Positions 18,480 through 27,615 of a stretch of 61,082 bases of DNA are shown here, piece by piece. The stretch is from NCBI RefSeq assembly GCF_000348925.1, contig NZ_AODQ01000015.1:62-61143 (forward strand). Direction: 5' to 3'. The position numbers and the translations under genes are program-made. Under the pieces are notes generated by a model. The model had not been told where the DNA came from. It did no database searches and saw only the letters and a program-made list of their open reading frames with translations. Every line of letters begins with the position of its first letter. Position 1 is the stretch's first letter. The DNA comes from Cesiribacter andamanensis AMV16. GTDB lineage: Bacteria > Bacteroidota > Bacteroidia > Cytophagales > Cyclobacteriaceae.

Positions 18480-20849
18480 ATGCCCCTTACCCTTTACCCT
18501 TGGACCAAGCGCTTCCGCTGGAAGTACCTGCTGGGGATAGCCTTGCTGGGGGGTGGGCTGTTTTTTGCTACTCCTCTTTCCCTCTTTCGGGTACCCTATG
18601 CCACGGTTATCACCGATGCAGAAGGCAGCCTGCTGGGAGCACAGATTGCCCCGGACGGCCAGTGGCGTTTTCCGGCAGCTGCAGCAGTACCGGATAAGTT
18701 TGAACGTGCACTGCTCACCTTTGAGGACCGGCACTTTTACCAGCACCCGGGTTTCAACCCCCTGGCCATGGCCAAAGCCCTGCGGGATAATCTCCGGGCC
18801 GGAAAAGTAGTGCGCGGGGGCAGTACCATCAGCATGCAGGTAATACGGCTGGTCCGGCAGGGGCAGCCGCGCACCCTGGGAGAAAAGCTACTGGAACTGC
18901 TGCTGGCCATAAAACTGGAGCTGCACTACTCCAAGGCCGAAATTCTGCAGCTCTACGCTACCCACGCTCCCTTTGGTGGTAATACGGTGGGCCTGCAGAC
19001 GGCCTGCTGGCGCTACTATCAGCGTCCGGCCGAGGCCCTCTCCTGGGCCGAAGCAGCCACCCTGGCGGTACTGCCCAATGCGCCCGCCCTGATCTTTCCG
19101 GGCAAAAATCAGCAGCTGCTGCTCCAGAAACGCAACCGCCTGCTGGGCAGCTTGCTTGAGCAGGGTGCTCTGGACAGTACCACTTACCAGCTGGCCCTGG
19201 CCGAACCCCTGCCGGGTACTCCCCATCCCTTTCCCGCAAGCGCCCGCCATCTGCTGCTGCGCCTGCTGAAAGAAGGCCGGCAGGGCCGCCTCACCCAAAC
19301 CACCCTGCAGGCGCCCCTGCAGGAGCAGCTGGTAGCCCTGGCGGACCGCCACCAATACCGCCTGTCGGGCAACCAGGTGCACAATGCCGCCCTGCTGGTG
19401 CTGGAAACGGGCACCGGCAATGTCCTGGCCTATGTGGGCAATACCAGCACCGGGACTGATCTGGAACGGGGGGCCGAGGTAGATGTGATTGCCGCCCCCC
19501 GCAGCACAGGCAGTATCCTCAAACCCTTTCTCTATGCCGCCGCCCTGCACGAAGGCAGCCTCCTGCCCGGCATGCTGCTGCCCGATGTACCCTTTTACCA
19601 AAGAGGATTCAACCCCCAGAATTTTAACAAAAGCTTTGAAGGAGCGGTGCCGGCCAACCGGGCCCTGGCCCGCTCTCTGAATATTCCCTATGTGTACCTG
19701 CTGCAGGAATATGGGGTAGAGCGTTTCCACCACCTGCTGAAGCAGGCAGGCATGACCACCCTGAAGCAGGGCCCCGGCCATTATGGGCTGGCACTGATAC
19801 TGGGCGGGGCCGAAGGCACCCTTTGGGACATTACCGGCATGTATGCCTCCATGGGCCGCAGCCTGCAGCATTTTGAAGGCTACCGGCAGCAGTACGATCC
19901 GGCCGACTACCACCCTCCTACCTACCTGCAGCAGGCACAAGTACCTCCCCAGCTACAGTACAGTACCCCCCTGAACGCAGCGGCGCTCTGGCATACGCTT
20001 GAAGCCCTAACGGAGGTAAACCGCCCGGAAACGGAAGGGGCCTGGAAACAGTTTTCTTCCTCCCGCCGCATTGCCTGGAAAACCGGCACCTCCTTTGGCT
20101 TTCGCGATGGCTGGGCCATAGGGCTTACACCTGAATATACCGTAGGCGTGTGGGTAGGCAATGCCAGCGGCGAAGGACGACCGGGCCTGACCGGCATTGA
20201 GGCGGCCGCCCCCCTGCTCTTTGATGTGTTTTCCATGCTGCCCCCCACCAGCTGGTTTACCGAACCAGGCGGGGAGCTTGAAAAGAGCTGGATCTGCCGG
20301 CAAAGCGGCCATAAAGCAACCGAGCTCTGCCCTGATAAACAAGTACAGGCCATTCCCCCTTTAGGGTTGCAGTCACCCCCCTGCCCCTACCACCAGCTGG
20401 TGCACCTGGATGCCAGTGGGCAGTACCGCGTAAACAGCCAGTGCGAGTCCATAGCGCGCATGCAGCACCAGCCCTGGTTTGTGCTGCCGCCGGTGATGGA
20501 GTGGTTCTACAAAAGCCGCAATGCGCACTATGCCACCCTCCCCCCTTATAAGCCTGGCTGCGAGGCCCATAGCCAGCATAGCATGCAGCTGATCTATCCG
20601 GCTAAAGCCTCAAAGATTGTGGTGCCCCGGGAGCTTGACGGCGCCACCGGACGCACTGTATTTGAGGTGGCGCACCGTCAGCCAGGGGTTACGCTTTACT
20701 GGCACCTGGACCAGCACTATCTGGGCAGCACTACCAGCCCTCATCAGATGGCGCTACACCCCTCCGATGGCCCCCATTTGCTCGTGGTTACGGACGAGCT
20801 GGGCGAACGCCTGGAGCACCGCTTTGAGGTACTGGCAGGAGTTCGGTAA
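18480..20849 (+). CDS. pbpC: Penicillin-binding protein 1C
   Basis: Bifunctional peptidoglycan synthase of 789 residues. An N-terminal membrane anchor (15-32) is followed by the glycosyltransferase 51 domain with catalytic Glu82 in F-E-D-R-H-F-Y-Q-H-P-G and the R-G-G-S-T-I-S-M-Q motif. The transpeptidase domain has Ser345 in S-I-L-K, S-L-N at 399-401 and K-T-G-T at 534-537. A C-terminal BiPBP_C-type beta domain (about 695-785) identifies class 1C. The upstream macroglobulin and TPR genes complete the usual gene neighbourhood. The 111-base gap before it may hold its own promoter. Confidence 0.93.
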   Translation: MPLTLYPWTKRFRWKYLLGIALLGGGLFFATPLSLFRVPYATVITDAEGSLLGAQIAPDGQWRFPAAAAVPDKFERALLTFEDRHFYQHPGFNPLAMAKALRDNLRAGKVVRGGSTISMQVIRLVRQGQPRTLGEKLLELLLAIKLELHYSKAEILQLYATHAPFGGNTVGLQTACWRYYQRPAEALSWAEAATLAVLPNAPALIFPGKNQQLLLQKRNRLLGSLLEQGALDSTTYQLALAEPLPGTPHPFPASARHLLLRLLKEGRQGRLTQTTLQAPLQEQLVALADRHQYRLSGNQVHNAALLVLETGTGNVLAYVGNTSTGTDLERGAEVDVIAAPRSTGSILKPFLYAAALHEGSLLPGMLLPDVPFYQRGFNPQNFNKSFEGAVPANRALARSLNIPYVYLLQEYGVERFHHLLKQAGMTTLKQGPGHYGLALILGGAEGTLWDITGMYASMGRSLQHFEGYRQQYDPADYHPPTYLQQAQVPPQLQYSTPLNAAALWHTLEALTEVNRPETEGAWKQFSSSRRIAWKTGTSFGFRDGWAIGLTPEYTVGVWVGNASGEGRPGLTGIEAAAPLLFDVFSMLPPTSWFTEPGGELEKSWICRQSGHKATELCPDKQVQAIPPLGLQSPPCPYHQLVHLDASGQYRVNSQCESIARMQHQPWFVLPPVMEWFYKSRNAHYATLPPYKPGCEAHSQHSMQLIYPAKASKIVVPRELDGATGRTVFEVAHRQPGVTLYWHLDQHYLGSTTSPHQMALHPSDGPHLLVVTDELGERLEHRFEVLAGVR

Positions 20850-21189
20850 GGCCGAGTCATAAAAAAGGCTGCCTGAGGCAGTACTATAGTGCTGAAAATG
20901 GATAAAATAGCATAGCCCGATTCCGCAGATAAACCAGGGCGTACGTTCCAGCCCTTCCTACTAAAATATCCAGCCAGATGCTGTAGCCTAATTGTCTGCA
21001 GGCTTAAGCATGTTGCGCTCATTCTTAACGGGTCCGCTCTCCAATAGAGCGTGGTTCGATCAATTGGTTCTGACATGCAATGGGGTGCCCTTTCTATACA
21101 CTGCTTCTCAAAAACAGGGTACATTTAAAATTTCAGGGAAGGTAAATTGGAAATAAAAAGAGCTCTGTATGCCTTCATCAGCTTTTTTT
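20850..21189 (+). other. Non-coding stretch, possibly more IS debris
   Basis: No convincing gene. A minus-strand frame through this stretch has a line like Y-A-I-L-S-I-F-S-T-I-V-L that might be a worn transposase C-terminus matching the relic to its right, but the match is too weak to claim. A small CTGCC/GGCAG hairpin with a T-run on the minus strand lies near 20863-20885. Confidence 0.4.
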
Positions 21190-21447
21190 CCCTGCGGTGT
21201 CACTGGTACTCAGCAAGGGGGGGAGCGCCTTCCGGAGCGGAGTGTGTGGCCACTCAGTGAGGCCCATCCCGTGGCAATCTGGTTTGCTGCCAACAGCTCG
21301 TCAGAAGCTTACCTACGGGCAATCCATAGCGCTCCATCAAAAAATCTGTCGATTGTCTCCCTCTATGCGTCCAACATCGCCAACTTTTTCTAGGAGCATA
21401 GGGGCTATCCGCTCCCAGTCAACATCACTGATTTCATAGCGGCTCAT
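21190..21447 (-). pseudogene. IS5-family transposase relic 1 (N-terminal part)
   Basis: Read on the minus strand from the ATG at 21447-21445, the frame gives M-S-R-Y-E-I-S-D-V-D-W-E-R-I-A-P-M-L, the typical start of an IS5-group transposase, followed by G-D-N-R-Q-I-F. A single-base shift then gives D-G-A-L-W-I-A-R, where intact elements read N-A-V-L-W-x-x-R-T-G. After that the frame is lost through stops. No terminal inverted repeats or target duplication are evident, so this is an inactive fragment. Confidence 0.7.
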
Positions 21448-21662
21448 GAATCGCTTTGGTAAAGCCAAAGGAGGAGGAATGGCGCACATTCCTCAGAGGC
21501 AATGCCCTTTTCAACTGGCTACTACTTAGAATAAAGTGGGGGATAATAGATAGCATTCTACAATATATGTATCATCTTAGTGCATCTGTTCAATAAGCTA
21601 AAAGCTGCATTTTCAATTAAACTGCCTCAGCAAGCAGTTTTAAGCACCTTGCTTGGCTAGTC

Positions 21663-22784
21663 ATGGCTCATTATCAATTCAAGACTACCCCCCTGCTTCT
21701 ACTACTTTTTCTTCTACTTGGCCATTCATCTTACAGCCAAAGGGATAGCACCCGCCACCAGTTGACCCTTTCGGGATATACAGATGTGTATGTGGCTGCA
21801 TTTTCAGACTCCTTAGGCCCTAATGCGCTGCAGGCGTTTACAACTGTATCGCCCCGGGATGAGCGCTTTGGTTTAAACGTAGCCCAAATCAGTGCAGATT
21901 ATCAATCTGAAAGGGTCAGAGGCAGGCTCACCCTGCACTGGGGGGATATTGCTCAAGCAACCTGGTCGGAGGAATTCAGGGCAGTACAGGAAGCACACCT
22001 AGGCTTGCTGCTGGCTAAAGACTTATGGCTTGATGGTGGCTTTTTTCACACCCATATCGGCACCGAAAGCTTTCTGCCTAAAAACAACCTGCTTTCTTCT
22101 ACGGCTGTAGCCACCTACAACGAACCCTTCTTTCAAAGCGGAGCCCGGCTATCGTATGAGGGGAGCAAACGATGGGATGTTGCCCTTTGGATAGTGAGCG
22201 GATATAACTTATATCTTGATGTGAACGATGCCAAGTCTGTAGGACTTCTCCTGTCTTACAGGCTTAGTGAGCGAACGGACCTTACCTACACCAACCTTTT
22301 TGGGCGGGAGTCGCTGGATGGGGTTCAACCCAGGCAGTACCGTAGCTATCAAAACATGTATCTGACAAGCGGTCTGGGAAGTAGAATTAGGTTGATTGTG
22401 GGAGGAGATTTTGGAAGTCAAAGCCATAGCAAAGGCACTGCATTATCGCAGACAGCGCTGATGTACAATGCGCTGGCAACGATCCGCTATCAGCTACGCC
22501 CAAGCTATTCCCTTACTACCCGAGCAGAAGTTTTTCAGGATCGGGCAGGCTTTATTTCCGGCCTGCTCCCAAGCACAAACGGCAGGCCTGAGGGGCTGCA
22601 GTTGATGGGTGTAACGCTGGGTGGCGAGTACATTCCGCAGCCGGGCGCCTACCTGCGTGCAGAGATCCGGTATTTGAGAACGGCTGATCATCAACCAATC
22701 TTCTATACCGATGGGCCCACCTCCCAGCGCTGGGAGGCAATGATTACCATGGGCTATACTTTTGAAAAGCTAGTCCGTTGGTAG
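21663..22784 (+). CDS. Outer-membrane beta-barrel protein (BBP2/OmpL-like porin)
   Basis: 373 residues with a signal peptide ending near S-S-Y-S-Q. The mature part alternates in beta-barrel fashion and ends in aromatic residues (Y-T-F-E-K-L-V-R-W), as outer-membrane strands do. The segment V-R-G-R-L-T-L-H-W-G-D-I, then L-W-L-D-G-G-F-F-x-T-H-I-G-T-E-S, then L-P-K-N-N is characteristic of the beta-barrel porin-2 family. Codon use looks more AT-rich than the surrounding genes, and transposase relics lie on both sides, which suggests acquisition by transfer. The substrate is unknown. Confidence 0.82.
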   Translation: MAHYQFKTTPLLLLLFLLLGHSSYSQRDSTRHQLTLSGYTDVYVAAFSDSLGPNALQAFTTVSPRDERFGLNVAQISADYQSERVRGRLTLHWGDIAQATWSEEFRAVQEAHLGLLLAKDLWLDGGFFHTHIGTESFLPKNNLLSSTAVATYNEPFFQSGARLSYEGSKRWDVALWIVSGYNLYLDVNDAKSVGLLLSYRLSERTDLTYTNLFGRESLDGVQPRQYRSYQNMYLTSGLGSRIRLIVGGDFGSQSHSKGTALSQTALMYNALATIRYQLRPSYSLTTRAEVFQDRAGFISGLLPSTNGRPEGLQLMGVTLGGEYIPQPGAYLRAEIRYLRTADHQPIFYTDGPTSQRWEAMITMGYTFEKLVRW

Positions 22785-22802
22785 GGCATTACCAGGCTGT
22801 GT

Positions 22803-23160
22803 TTATAGGGTAGTAGTTGAAGAACCATGGATGAGGCTACAGGGTCAAATGCCAGGTAGCTATCATCCATTTTATCCTATCTGGGTAGTTTGACTGTAGT
22901 TTTCATACGGTTAAGGAACCGTTCTACCTTATCTCTGTCTTCATATACACTTTTACACAGTGGCGAAAGCCCTGATATACCCCATTCAGTTGCCCTGCCA
23001 AACTGGTAAATCCTCCCAGGGAGTTTCCCTCGGGCAATCCACGGTACGCTAATTTTAGAACTGTAGAGTGTCTGCTACTTTACGTCCTACTTCCCTTTCT
23101 CTCTCAGGGAGCATAGGTGCTATCTGCTCCCTATCTACGTACCTAGATGTAGAGCGTCTG
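22803..23160 (-). pseudogene. IS5-family transposase relic 2 (N- and C-terminal parts, middle deleted)
   Basis: On the minus strand, about 23145-23050 reads D-R-E-Q-I-A-P-M-L-P-E, homologous to the start of relic 1 (W-E-R-I-A-P-M-L). About 22935-22803 reads Y-E-D-R-D-K-V-E-R-F-L-N-R-M-K, then L-P-R-stop-D-K-M-D-D-S-Y-L-A-F. That is the C-terminal IS5 signature (R-x2-V-E-R-F-x-x-x-K ... R-Y-D-K), with the Tyr codon turned into a stop. The catalytic middle is missing. It has the same orientation as relic 1 but is not an identical copy. Confidence 0.75.
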
Positions 23161-23298
23161 AAGAACGGGTTTTTAGAAAACTTAAAACCCTCTAAATCAT
23201 GTAAATCATGCTATTCGCAAGCAACCTCAGCTGCACAACCCAGTGATCAACCATCTTAAGATTCAGGATGATGCATGTCTGCGTGGGGGTGCATTGGT
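23161..23298. other. Short spacer between IS relic 2 and the M20 gene
   Basis: Contains a GGGTTTT/AAAACCC hairpin near 23167-23193 that could terminate transcription of the M20 gene on the minus strand. Nothing else is seen. Confidence 0.35.
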
Positions 23299-24633
23299 TT
23301 AGCGCCTTCCTTTCCCTTCCATATAATCCAGGGTGAGCCCCGTAAGGGTTTTAACCCCCAGGCTCAGGCCACTATCATCAATGTAAAAATCAGGGGTATG
23401 GTGAGGGGCTACCTCCGATGGCTGCTTGCCCTTTTCCATTCCCCCCACAAAGAGGTAGAGGCCTGGAATCTTTTCCTGAAAGAAGGCAAAGTCTTCGGCA
23501 CCCAGTACCGCATCTGTAAGCACCACCTGCTGCTTTCCGGCTATGTGCTCCAGGGTGGGCAGCATGCGGCTGGTCAGGGCAGGATCGTTGTAGGTGATGG
23601 GGGTCATGGGTACAAACACCACCTCGGCTGTGGCGCCGGCACTCTCGGCTATTTTGGTGGCCGTGCGGCGTATGCGCGCATGGATATCTTCCCGCATCTT
23701 GGGGTCCAGCGTACGTACCGTTCCCTCCATCTGTACTTCTTCGGGAATAATGTTATTGCGCACCCCTCCATGAATCTGCCCTACGGTAACCACCGCTGCT
23801 TCTTTGGTGAGCTCGGTCTGCCGGCTGATGATGGTCTGCAGGCCGTTGATGATCTGGGCCGATACCACAATGGGGTCGGTGCCATTCCAGGGATAGGCGC
23901 CATGGGTCTGGCTTCCTTTTACCGTTATGCGCATAATGTCGGCCGCCGCCATGGTACCGCCTGGCTTGTACTTAAGTGTGCCTACCGGGGTCTGGGAGTT
24001 GATGTGCAGCCCAAAGATCACCTCAGGAGCCGGGGCTTTGGTGATCACCCCTTCCTTTACCATCAGCGAGGCACCGCCTTCTTCTCCGGCTGGAGCTCCT
24101 TCTTCGGCGGGCTGAAAGATGAACTTTACCGTTCCCTTCAGCTCGGCCTTCATGCTCACCAGTACCTCGGCGGCGCCCAACAGCATGGCAATGTGGGTAT
24201 CATGCCCGCAGGCATGCATCACCCCTACTTCCTGCCCGTTGTACTCCCCCTTCTCCTTGGAAGCAAAAGGCAGGCTACTGCGCTCGGTTACCGGCAGGGC
24301 ATCTATATCGGCCCGAAGGGCAACTACCGGCCCGGGCTTGCCACCCCTGAGAATACCGATTACCCCGGTTTTGGCTACGCCGGTCTCCACCTCTATGCCC
24401 AGGGCTTTTAACTGCTCGGCAATTCGGGCAGCCGTATTTACCTCCCTGTTGCTGAGCTCAGGATACTGATGAAAGTGGCGGCGGTTCTCGATCACCTTGG
24501 CGTTGATTTTATCGGCCATCTGGTTGGCCCGGGCAATGAGCTTGCTATGCTGGGCCAGCAGCGGAAGGGTGCTGCCGCCCAGCAGAAGGGCTACGGTCAA
24601 CAGGCTTTTGAGTAGGGTATGGGGAGTGAGCAT
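23299..24633 (-). CDS. M20 family amidohydrolase (N-acyl-amino-acid/hippurate hydrolase type), secreted
   Basis: 444-residue zinc hydrolase of peptidase family M20D with an N-terminal signal peptide (L-L-K-S-L-L-T-V-A-L-L-L-G-G ... L-A-Q), so it acts in the periplasm or outside. Metal-binding motifs are in order: H-A-C-G-H-D-T-H, then P-A-E-E-G, then G-L-H, G-A-E-D-F-A-F-F and H-H-T-P-D-F near the end. The dimerisation domain sits in the middle. The expected reaction is removal of an acyl group from N-acyl amino acids; the exact substrate is not readable. It is a single gene with its own promoter candidate just upstream. Confidence 0.88.
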   Translation of the reverse strand: MLTPHTLLKSLLTVALLLGGSTLPLLAQHSKLIARANQMADKINAKVIENRRHFHQYPELSNREVNTAARIAEQLKALGIEVETGVAKTGVIGILRGGKPGPVVALRADIDALPVTERSSLPFASKEKGEYNGQEVGVMHACGHDTHIAMLLGAAEVLVSMKAELKGTVKFIFQPAEEGAPAGEEGGASLMVKEGVITKAPAPEVIFGLHINSQTPVGTLKYKPGGTMAAADIMRITVKGSQTHGAYPWNGTDPIVVSAQIINGLQTIISRQTELTKEAAVVTVGQIHGGVRNNIIPEEVQMEGTVRTLDPKMREDIHARIRRTATKIAESAGATAEVVFVPMTPITYNDPALTSRMLPTLEHIAGKQQVVLTDAVLGAEDFAFFQEKIPGLYLFVGGMEKGKQPSEVAPHHTPDFYIDDSGLSLGVKTLTGLTLDYMEGKGRR

Positions 24634-24636
24634 GGG

Positions 24637-24644
24637 TAAATGTA
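24637..24644 (-). promoter_or_regulatory. -7 like element (TACATTTA), M20 gene
   Basis: On the minus strand this reads TACATTTA, one mismatch from TAnnTTTG. It ends three bases before the assigned ATG (24633), so either the mRNA is leaderless or translation begins downstream. Confidence 0.35.
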
Positions 24645-24911
24645 GATTCGATCTGAAAGGGGTAAATTAAGAAAAAGCGGAGAGCAAACCAGCAGCCTGA
24701 AAACAGTTAGCGAACGATTAGTATATAACTTATTAGCGAAAAATAGCATTTTTCAAATACAAGCGATATCAACGAGTGTTCTGCCATTCGTATTATATCT
24801 TAGCGATAATTTTTAAAAGCCCTATTTTTCCAATTTAATTCTAATTTAATTCGGCTTTAACGCCTCTTTAAGAATAGGATTTAATCTTTGTATCATAAAC
24901 AAAGCGCTCCT

Positions 24912-25823
24912 ATGCTTTTCTCCCCCTCACTCCGCTTGTATACCCCCCTTCTGCTGGCTGCATGCCTTTTGCTTGGCACCTCCTGTGCCAGTCTTAGGGA
25001 TTCGCTGGCCTCCAAGCGGTATAAACAGACCGTAGCCGAACGCGATGGCCTGCTGGCCGACAAAGCCCTGTTACAGGCCGATACCGCCCGCCGAGGCAGC
25101 CAGTTCAGAACGCTTAGCACTGAGCACCGGCAGCTGCAAAACCGCTACAGCAAGCTGGACCAGCAGTTCCTGAACCTGAACCAGGACTACCAGGCCCTGA
25201 TGAGCTCCAGCACCTCCAAGGCCGACCAGCTCAATACGGCCCTACGCCAAAAGCAGCAGGAACTGGACCGCAAAGAAGGCCTGCTGAAGGAGCGGGAGAA
25301 AGCACTGGCCGACATGCAGCTGAAGATGCAGCGCCAGGATTCGGTCACCAATGCCCTGAACAATCTGGTAAAAGGTGCCCTGCTTGGCTTTAAGGCCGAT
25401 GAGCTATCTGTAGAGCAACGCAACGGTAAGGTATATGTCTCCATGTCGGATAAGCTGCTGTTCCAATCCGGCAGTGCGGCAGTAGAAAGCAAGGGCCAGG
25501 ACGCCCTCAAGAAGCTGGGCGATGTGCTGGCCAAGCATCCTGACATAGACATTCTGGTAGAGGGACATACCGATAATGTACCCATTAAAACGGCCCTCTA
25601 CAAAGACAACTGGGACCTGAGCGTAGCACGGGCAACCTCCATTGTACGCCTGCTAAGCAGCACCATAGCCCCCACCCGCATTACGGCCTCGGGTAAGGGC
25701 GAGTACTTTCCCATGGCGGCCAACGATACGGCAGAAGGCAAGGCCCGAAACCGCCGCACCGAAATTATCCTGTCTCCTAAACTGGACGACCTCTTCAAGC
25801 TTATTCAAAAATCTTCCTTATAA
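24912..25823 (+). CDS. OmpA family lipoprotein with coiled coil
   Basis: About 303 residues from the ATG at 24912. The signal ends in L-L-G-T-S-C, a lipobox, so it is a lipoprotein. Residues about 35-150 form a coiled coil rich in Q, L and K. The C-terminal OmpA domain binds peptidoglycan: L-F-Q-S-G-S-A, I-L-V-E-G-H-T-D-N-V-P, N-W-D-L-S-V-A-R-A and N-R-R-T-E-I. It closely resembles the gene at 34114, so they are paralogues. A coiled-coil membrane protein follows after 12 bases, probably in one operon. The upstream 200 bases are very AT-rich and likely hold the promoter. Confidence 0.85.
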   Translation: MLFSPSLRLYTPLLLAACLLLGTSCASLRDSLASKRYKQTVAERDGLLADKALLQADTARRGSQFRTLSTEHRQLQNRYSKLDQQFLNLNQDYQALMSSSTSKADQLNTALRQKQQELDRKEGLLKEREKALADMQLKMQRQDSVTNALNNLVKGALLGFKADELSVEQRNGKVYVSMSDKLLFQSGSAAVESKGQDALKKLGDVLAKHPDIDILVEGHTDNVPIKTALYKDNWDLSVARATSIVRLLSSTIAPTRITASGKGEYFPMAANDTAEGKARNRRTEIILSPKLDDLFKLIQKSSL

Positions 25824-25835
25824 ACTCACAGTAAC

Positions 25836-26708
25836 ATGATAGCAGAAAACAAAATCAAAGCAGTGGCAGCAGGGGTTACTGTAACCCTTTTCGCCTCCCT
25901 CATCGGCACCGGCATTCTTTACAGGGACAATTCTCTGCTTAAAGAGGACTTTATGGCTGAAAAAGTGCGTACCGAAAGCCTTACCGCCGAGCGAAGCTCC
26001 CTGAAAAAAGAACTGGATGCCCTGCGCACCGATCTCTCAACCTATACCATTAAAAACGGCGAGCTGGACCTGGCCATCCGCAACGCACAGCAGCAGCTCA
26101 GCGAGCGCGAGGCCAGAATAGCGCAGCTCAGCAAGGAAAACGCCAGCATTGCCCAGCTGAAGAAAGAAAATGCCGCCATCCGCAAGATTCGCCAGGATCT
26201 GGTGAGCCAGCTGGAAGGCATGCGCAGCAGCAACAGCCAGCTACAGGCCGAAATTGCGGAACTGAACCGCACCATAGCCGCCCTTCGCAGAGAAAATGAC
26301 AATCTGTATGCAAAGGCCCATGCCAAAACCAGCATGGCCTACAACTTCCGCACCGAGGTGGTGAAAAAACGCAAAGACAAGCTTACGGTACGGGCCAAAC
26401 GAGCACACCTGGTGAAGATCAGCTTTGATATGAGCAATCCTTCCGAGCTCAGCGGCGAGCTATATGTAAAGGTGCGCTCTCCCAAATCGCAGGATGTTGC
26501 CGGTGATCTGGTAATACTGGAAAACAGTGTGCTGCAGCAGGATGTGCTTACGGCCAGCATAGACGGCGGCTGGTCTGCCCCCACCGACTACCGCCGGGTA
26601 AGCCTGAGCTTTGATCCGGCCGACAAGCTGGAGCAGGGTGTGTACCACATCATGGTCTACAGCGGCAACAACTACCTGGGCAGCAGCCAGTTTAGCCTGG
26701 CAAAGTAA
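25836..26708 (+). CDS. Membrane-anchored coiled-coil protein, unrecognised family
   Basis: 290 residues with a single N-terminal membrane helix (A-G-V-T-V-T-L-F-A-S-L-I-G-T-G-I-L-Y). A long heptad-rich coiled coil runs to about residue 165, including A-Q-L-x-K-E-N-A-S-I/A-Q-L-K-K-E-N-A-A-I repeats. A C-terminal beta-rich domain (185-290) ends in Y-H-I-M-V-Y-S-G-N-N-Y-L-G. The topology suggests an inner-membrane tether projecting into the periplasm. Its position directly behind an OmpA-type lipoprotein that also has a coiled coil suggests the two interact across the periplasm, which is inference. Confidence 0.72.
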   Translation: MIAENKIKAVAAGVTVTLFASLIGTGILYRDNSLLKEDFMAEKVRTESLTAERSSLKKELDALRTDLSTYTIKNGELDLAIRNAQQQLSEREARIAQLSKENASIAQLKKENAAIRKIRQDLVSQLEGMRSSNSQLQAEIAELNRTIAALRRENDNLYAKAHAKTSMAYNFRTEVVKKRKDKLTVRAKRAHLVKISFDMSNPSELSGELYVKVRSPKSQDVAGDLVILENSVLQQDVLTASIDGGWSAPTDYRRVSLSFDPADKLEQGVYHIMVYSGNNYLGSSQFSLAK

Positions 26709-26770
26709 GCCGCCCCCTGCATTGTTCTTCTCCTGCATATCCATACACATATCACACCTTTTCTCTTAGC

Positions 26771-26807
26771 AGAAGCAGCATCTTTATGAGATGCTTCTTC
26801 TTTTTTT
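26771..26807 (+). terminator. Intrinsic terminator after the OmpA/coiled-coil operon
   Basis: The AGAAGCAGCATCT arm can pair with AGATGCTTCTTCT (AGCATCT/AGATGCT core, 5-base loop), followed by a run of seven Ts. Confidence 0.85.
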
Positions 26808-26918
26808 ATAGCCCCGGAGCCGTGCACAAAAGCGAATAATTTCTTAATCTTAAGGATAGATTACTGGTTTTCTGCGGAGTTCCGGCGCCTCTACCCCAAA
26901 ACGCCAAGCAATATACCC

Positions 26919-27614
26919 ATGCCTACTGTAAAAATCCTGATTGTTGAAGACGAGCCAAAAGTAGCCAATGCCATCCAGCAGGGCCTGCAGGAAAATGGCC
27001 TGAAAGCTGATGTGGCCTATGATGGCCTGGTAGGCAAAAAAATGGCCCTGAGCGGCGGCTACAGCCTGGTGATCCTGGACATTAACCTGCCCCACATCAA
27101 TGGGTATGAGCTTTGCCAGATCATTCGGGCGCATGATCCGCGCATCCCTATCATTATGCTTACGGCCCTGGGCGGAGTAGATGACAAGATTCAGGCCTTT
27201 GGCACCGGCGCCGATGATTACCTGGTAAAACCCTTTGATTTCAGGGAGCTGATGGCCCGAATTCAGGTATTCCTGAAACGCTCCAGCACACCGGAAGAGA
27301 CCACCAAATCAGGCAATATTTTGCGGGTGGGCGATCTGGAGATTGACGATAACAGCAAAACCGTAGTGCGGGGCGGACAGCAGATTACCCTTACGGCCAA
27401 AGAATTTGCCCTGCTGGTGTACCTGGTGCGCAACAAAGGGCGGGTGGTCTCCCGCTCGGACATTGCCGAGAAGATCTGGGACATTACCTTCGATACCGGC
27501 ACCAATGTGATCGATGTGTATGTGAACTTTTTGCGCAAGAAGATCGACAAGAATTTTCCCACCAAGCTCATACATACCCGCCAGGGAATGGGGTATATGG
27601 TGAAAGAAGAATAA
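26919..27614 (+). CDS. OmpR-family response regulator
   Basis: 231 residues: a receiver domain (3-115) with phosphoacceptor Asp54 in L-V-I-L-D-I-N-L-P, acidic residues E10-D11-E12 and the conserved Lys in L-V-K-P-F-D-F. It is followed by a winged-helix DNA-binding domain (about 135-228) with E-F-A-L-L-V-Y-L and R-Q-G-M-G-Y-M. Its stop is one base from the start of the sensor kinase at 27616, so the two form a co-translated two-component system. Targets are unknown; the neighbouring envelope genes are possible but unproven targets. Confidence 0.92.
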   Translation: MPTVKILIVEDEPKVANAIQQGLQENGLKADVAYDGLVGKKMALSGGYSLVILDINLPHINGYELCQIIRAHDPRIPIIMLTALGGVDDKIQAFGTGADDYLVKPFDFRELMARIQVFLKRSSTPEETTKSGNILRVGDLEIDDNSKTVVRGGQQITLTAKEFALLVYLVRNKGRVVSRSDIAEKIWDITFDTGTNVIDVYVNFLRKKIDKNFPTKLIHTRQGMGYMVKEE

Positions 27615-27615
27615 C

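Noticed and set aside
20744-21124. 126-residue minus-strand frame near the IS relic
   Set aside because: It overlaps the end of pbpC, and only one short stretch vaguely recalls a transposase C-terminus.
23275-24411. 378-residue plus-strand frame
   Set aside because: Antisense shadow of the M20 hydrolase, which has full metal-binding motifs.
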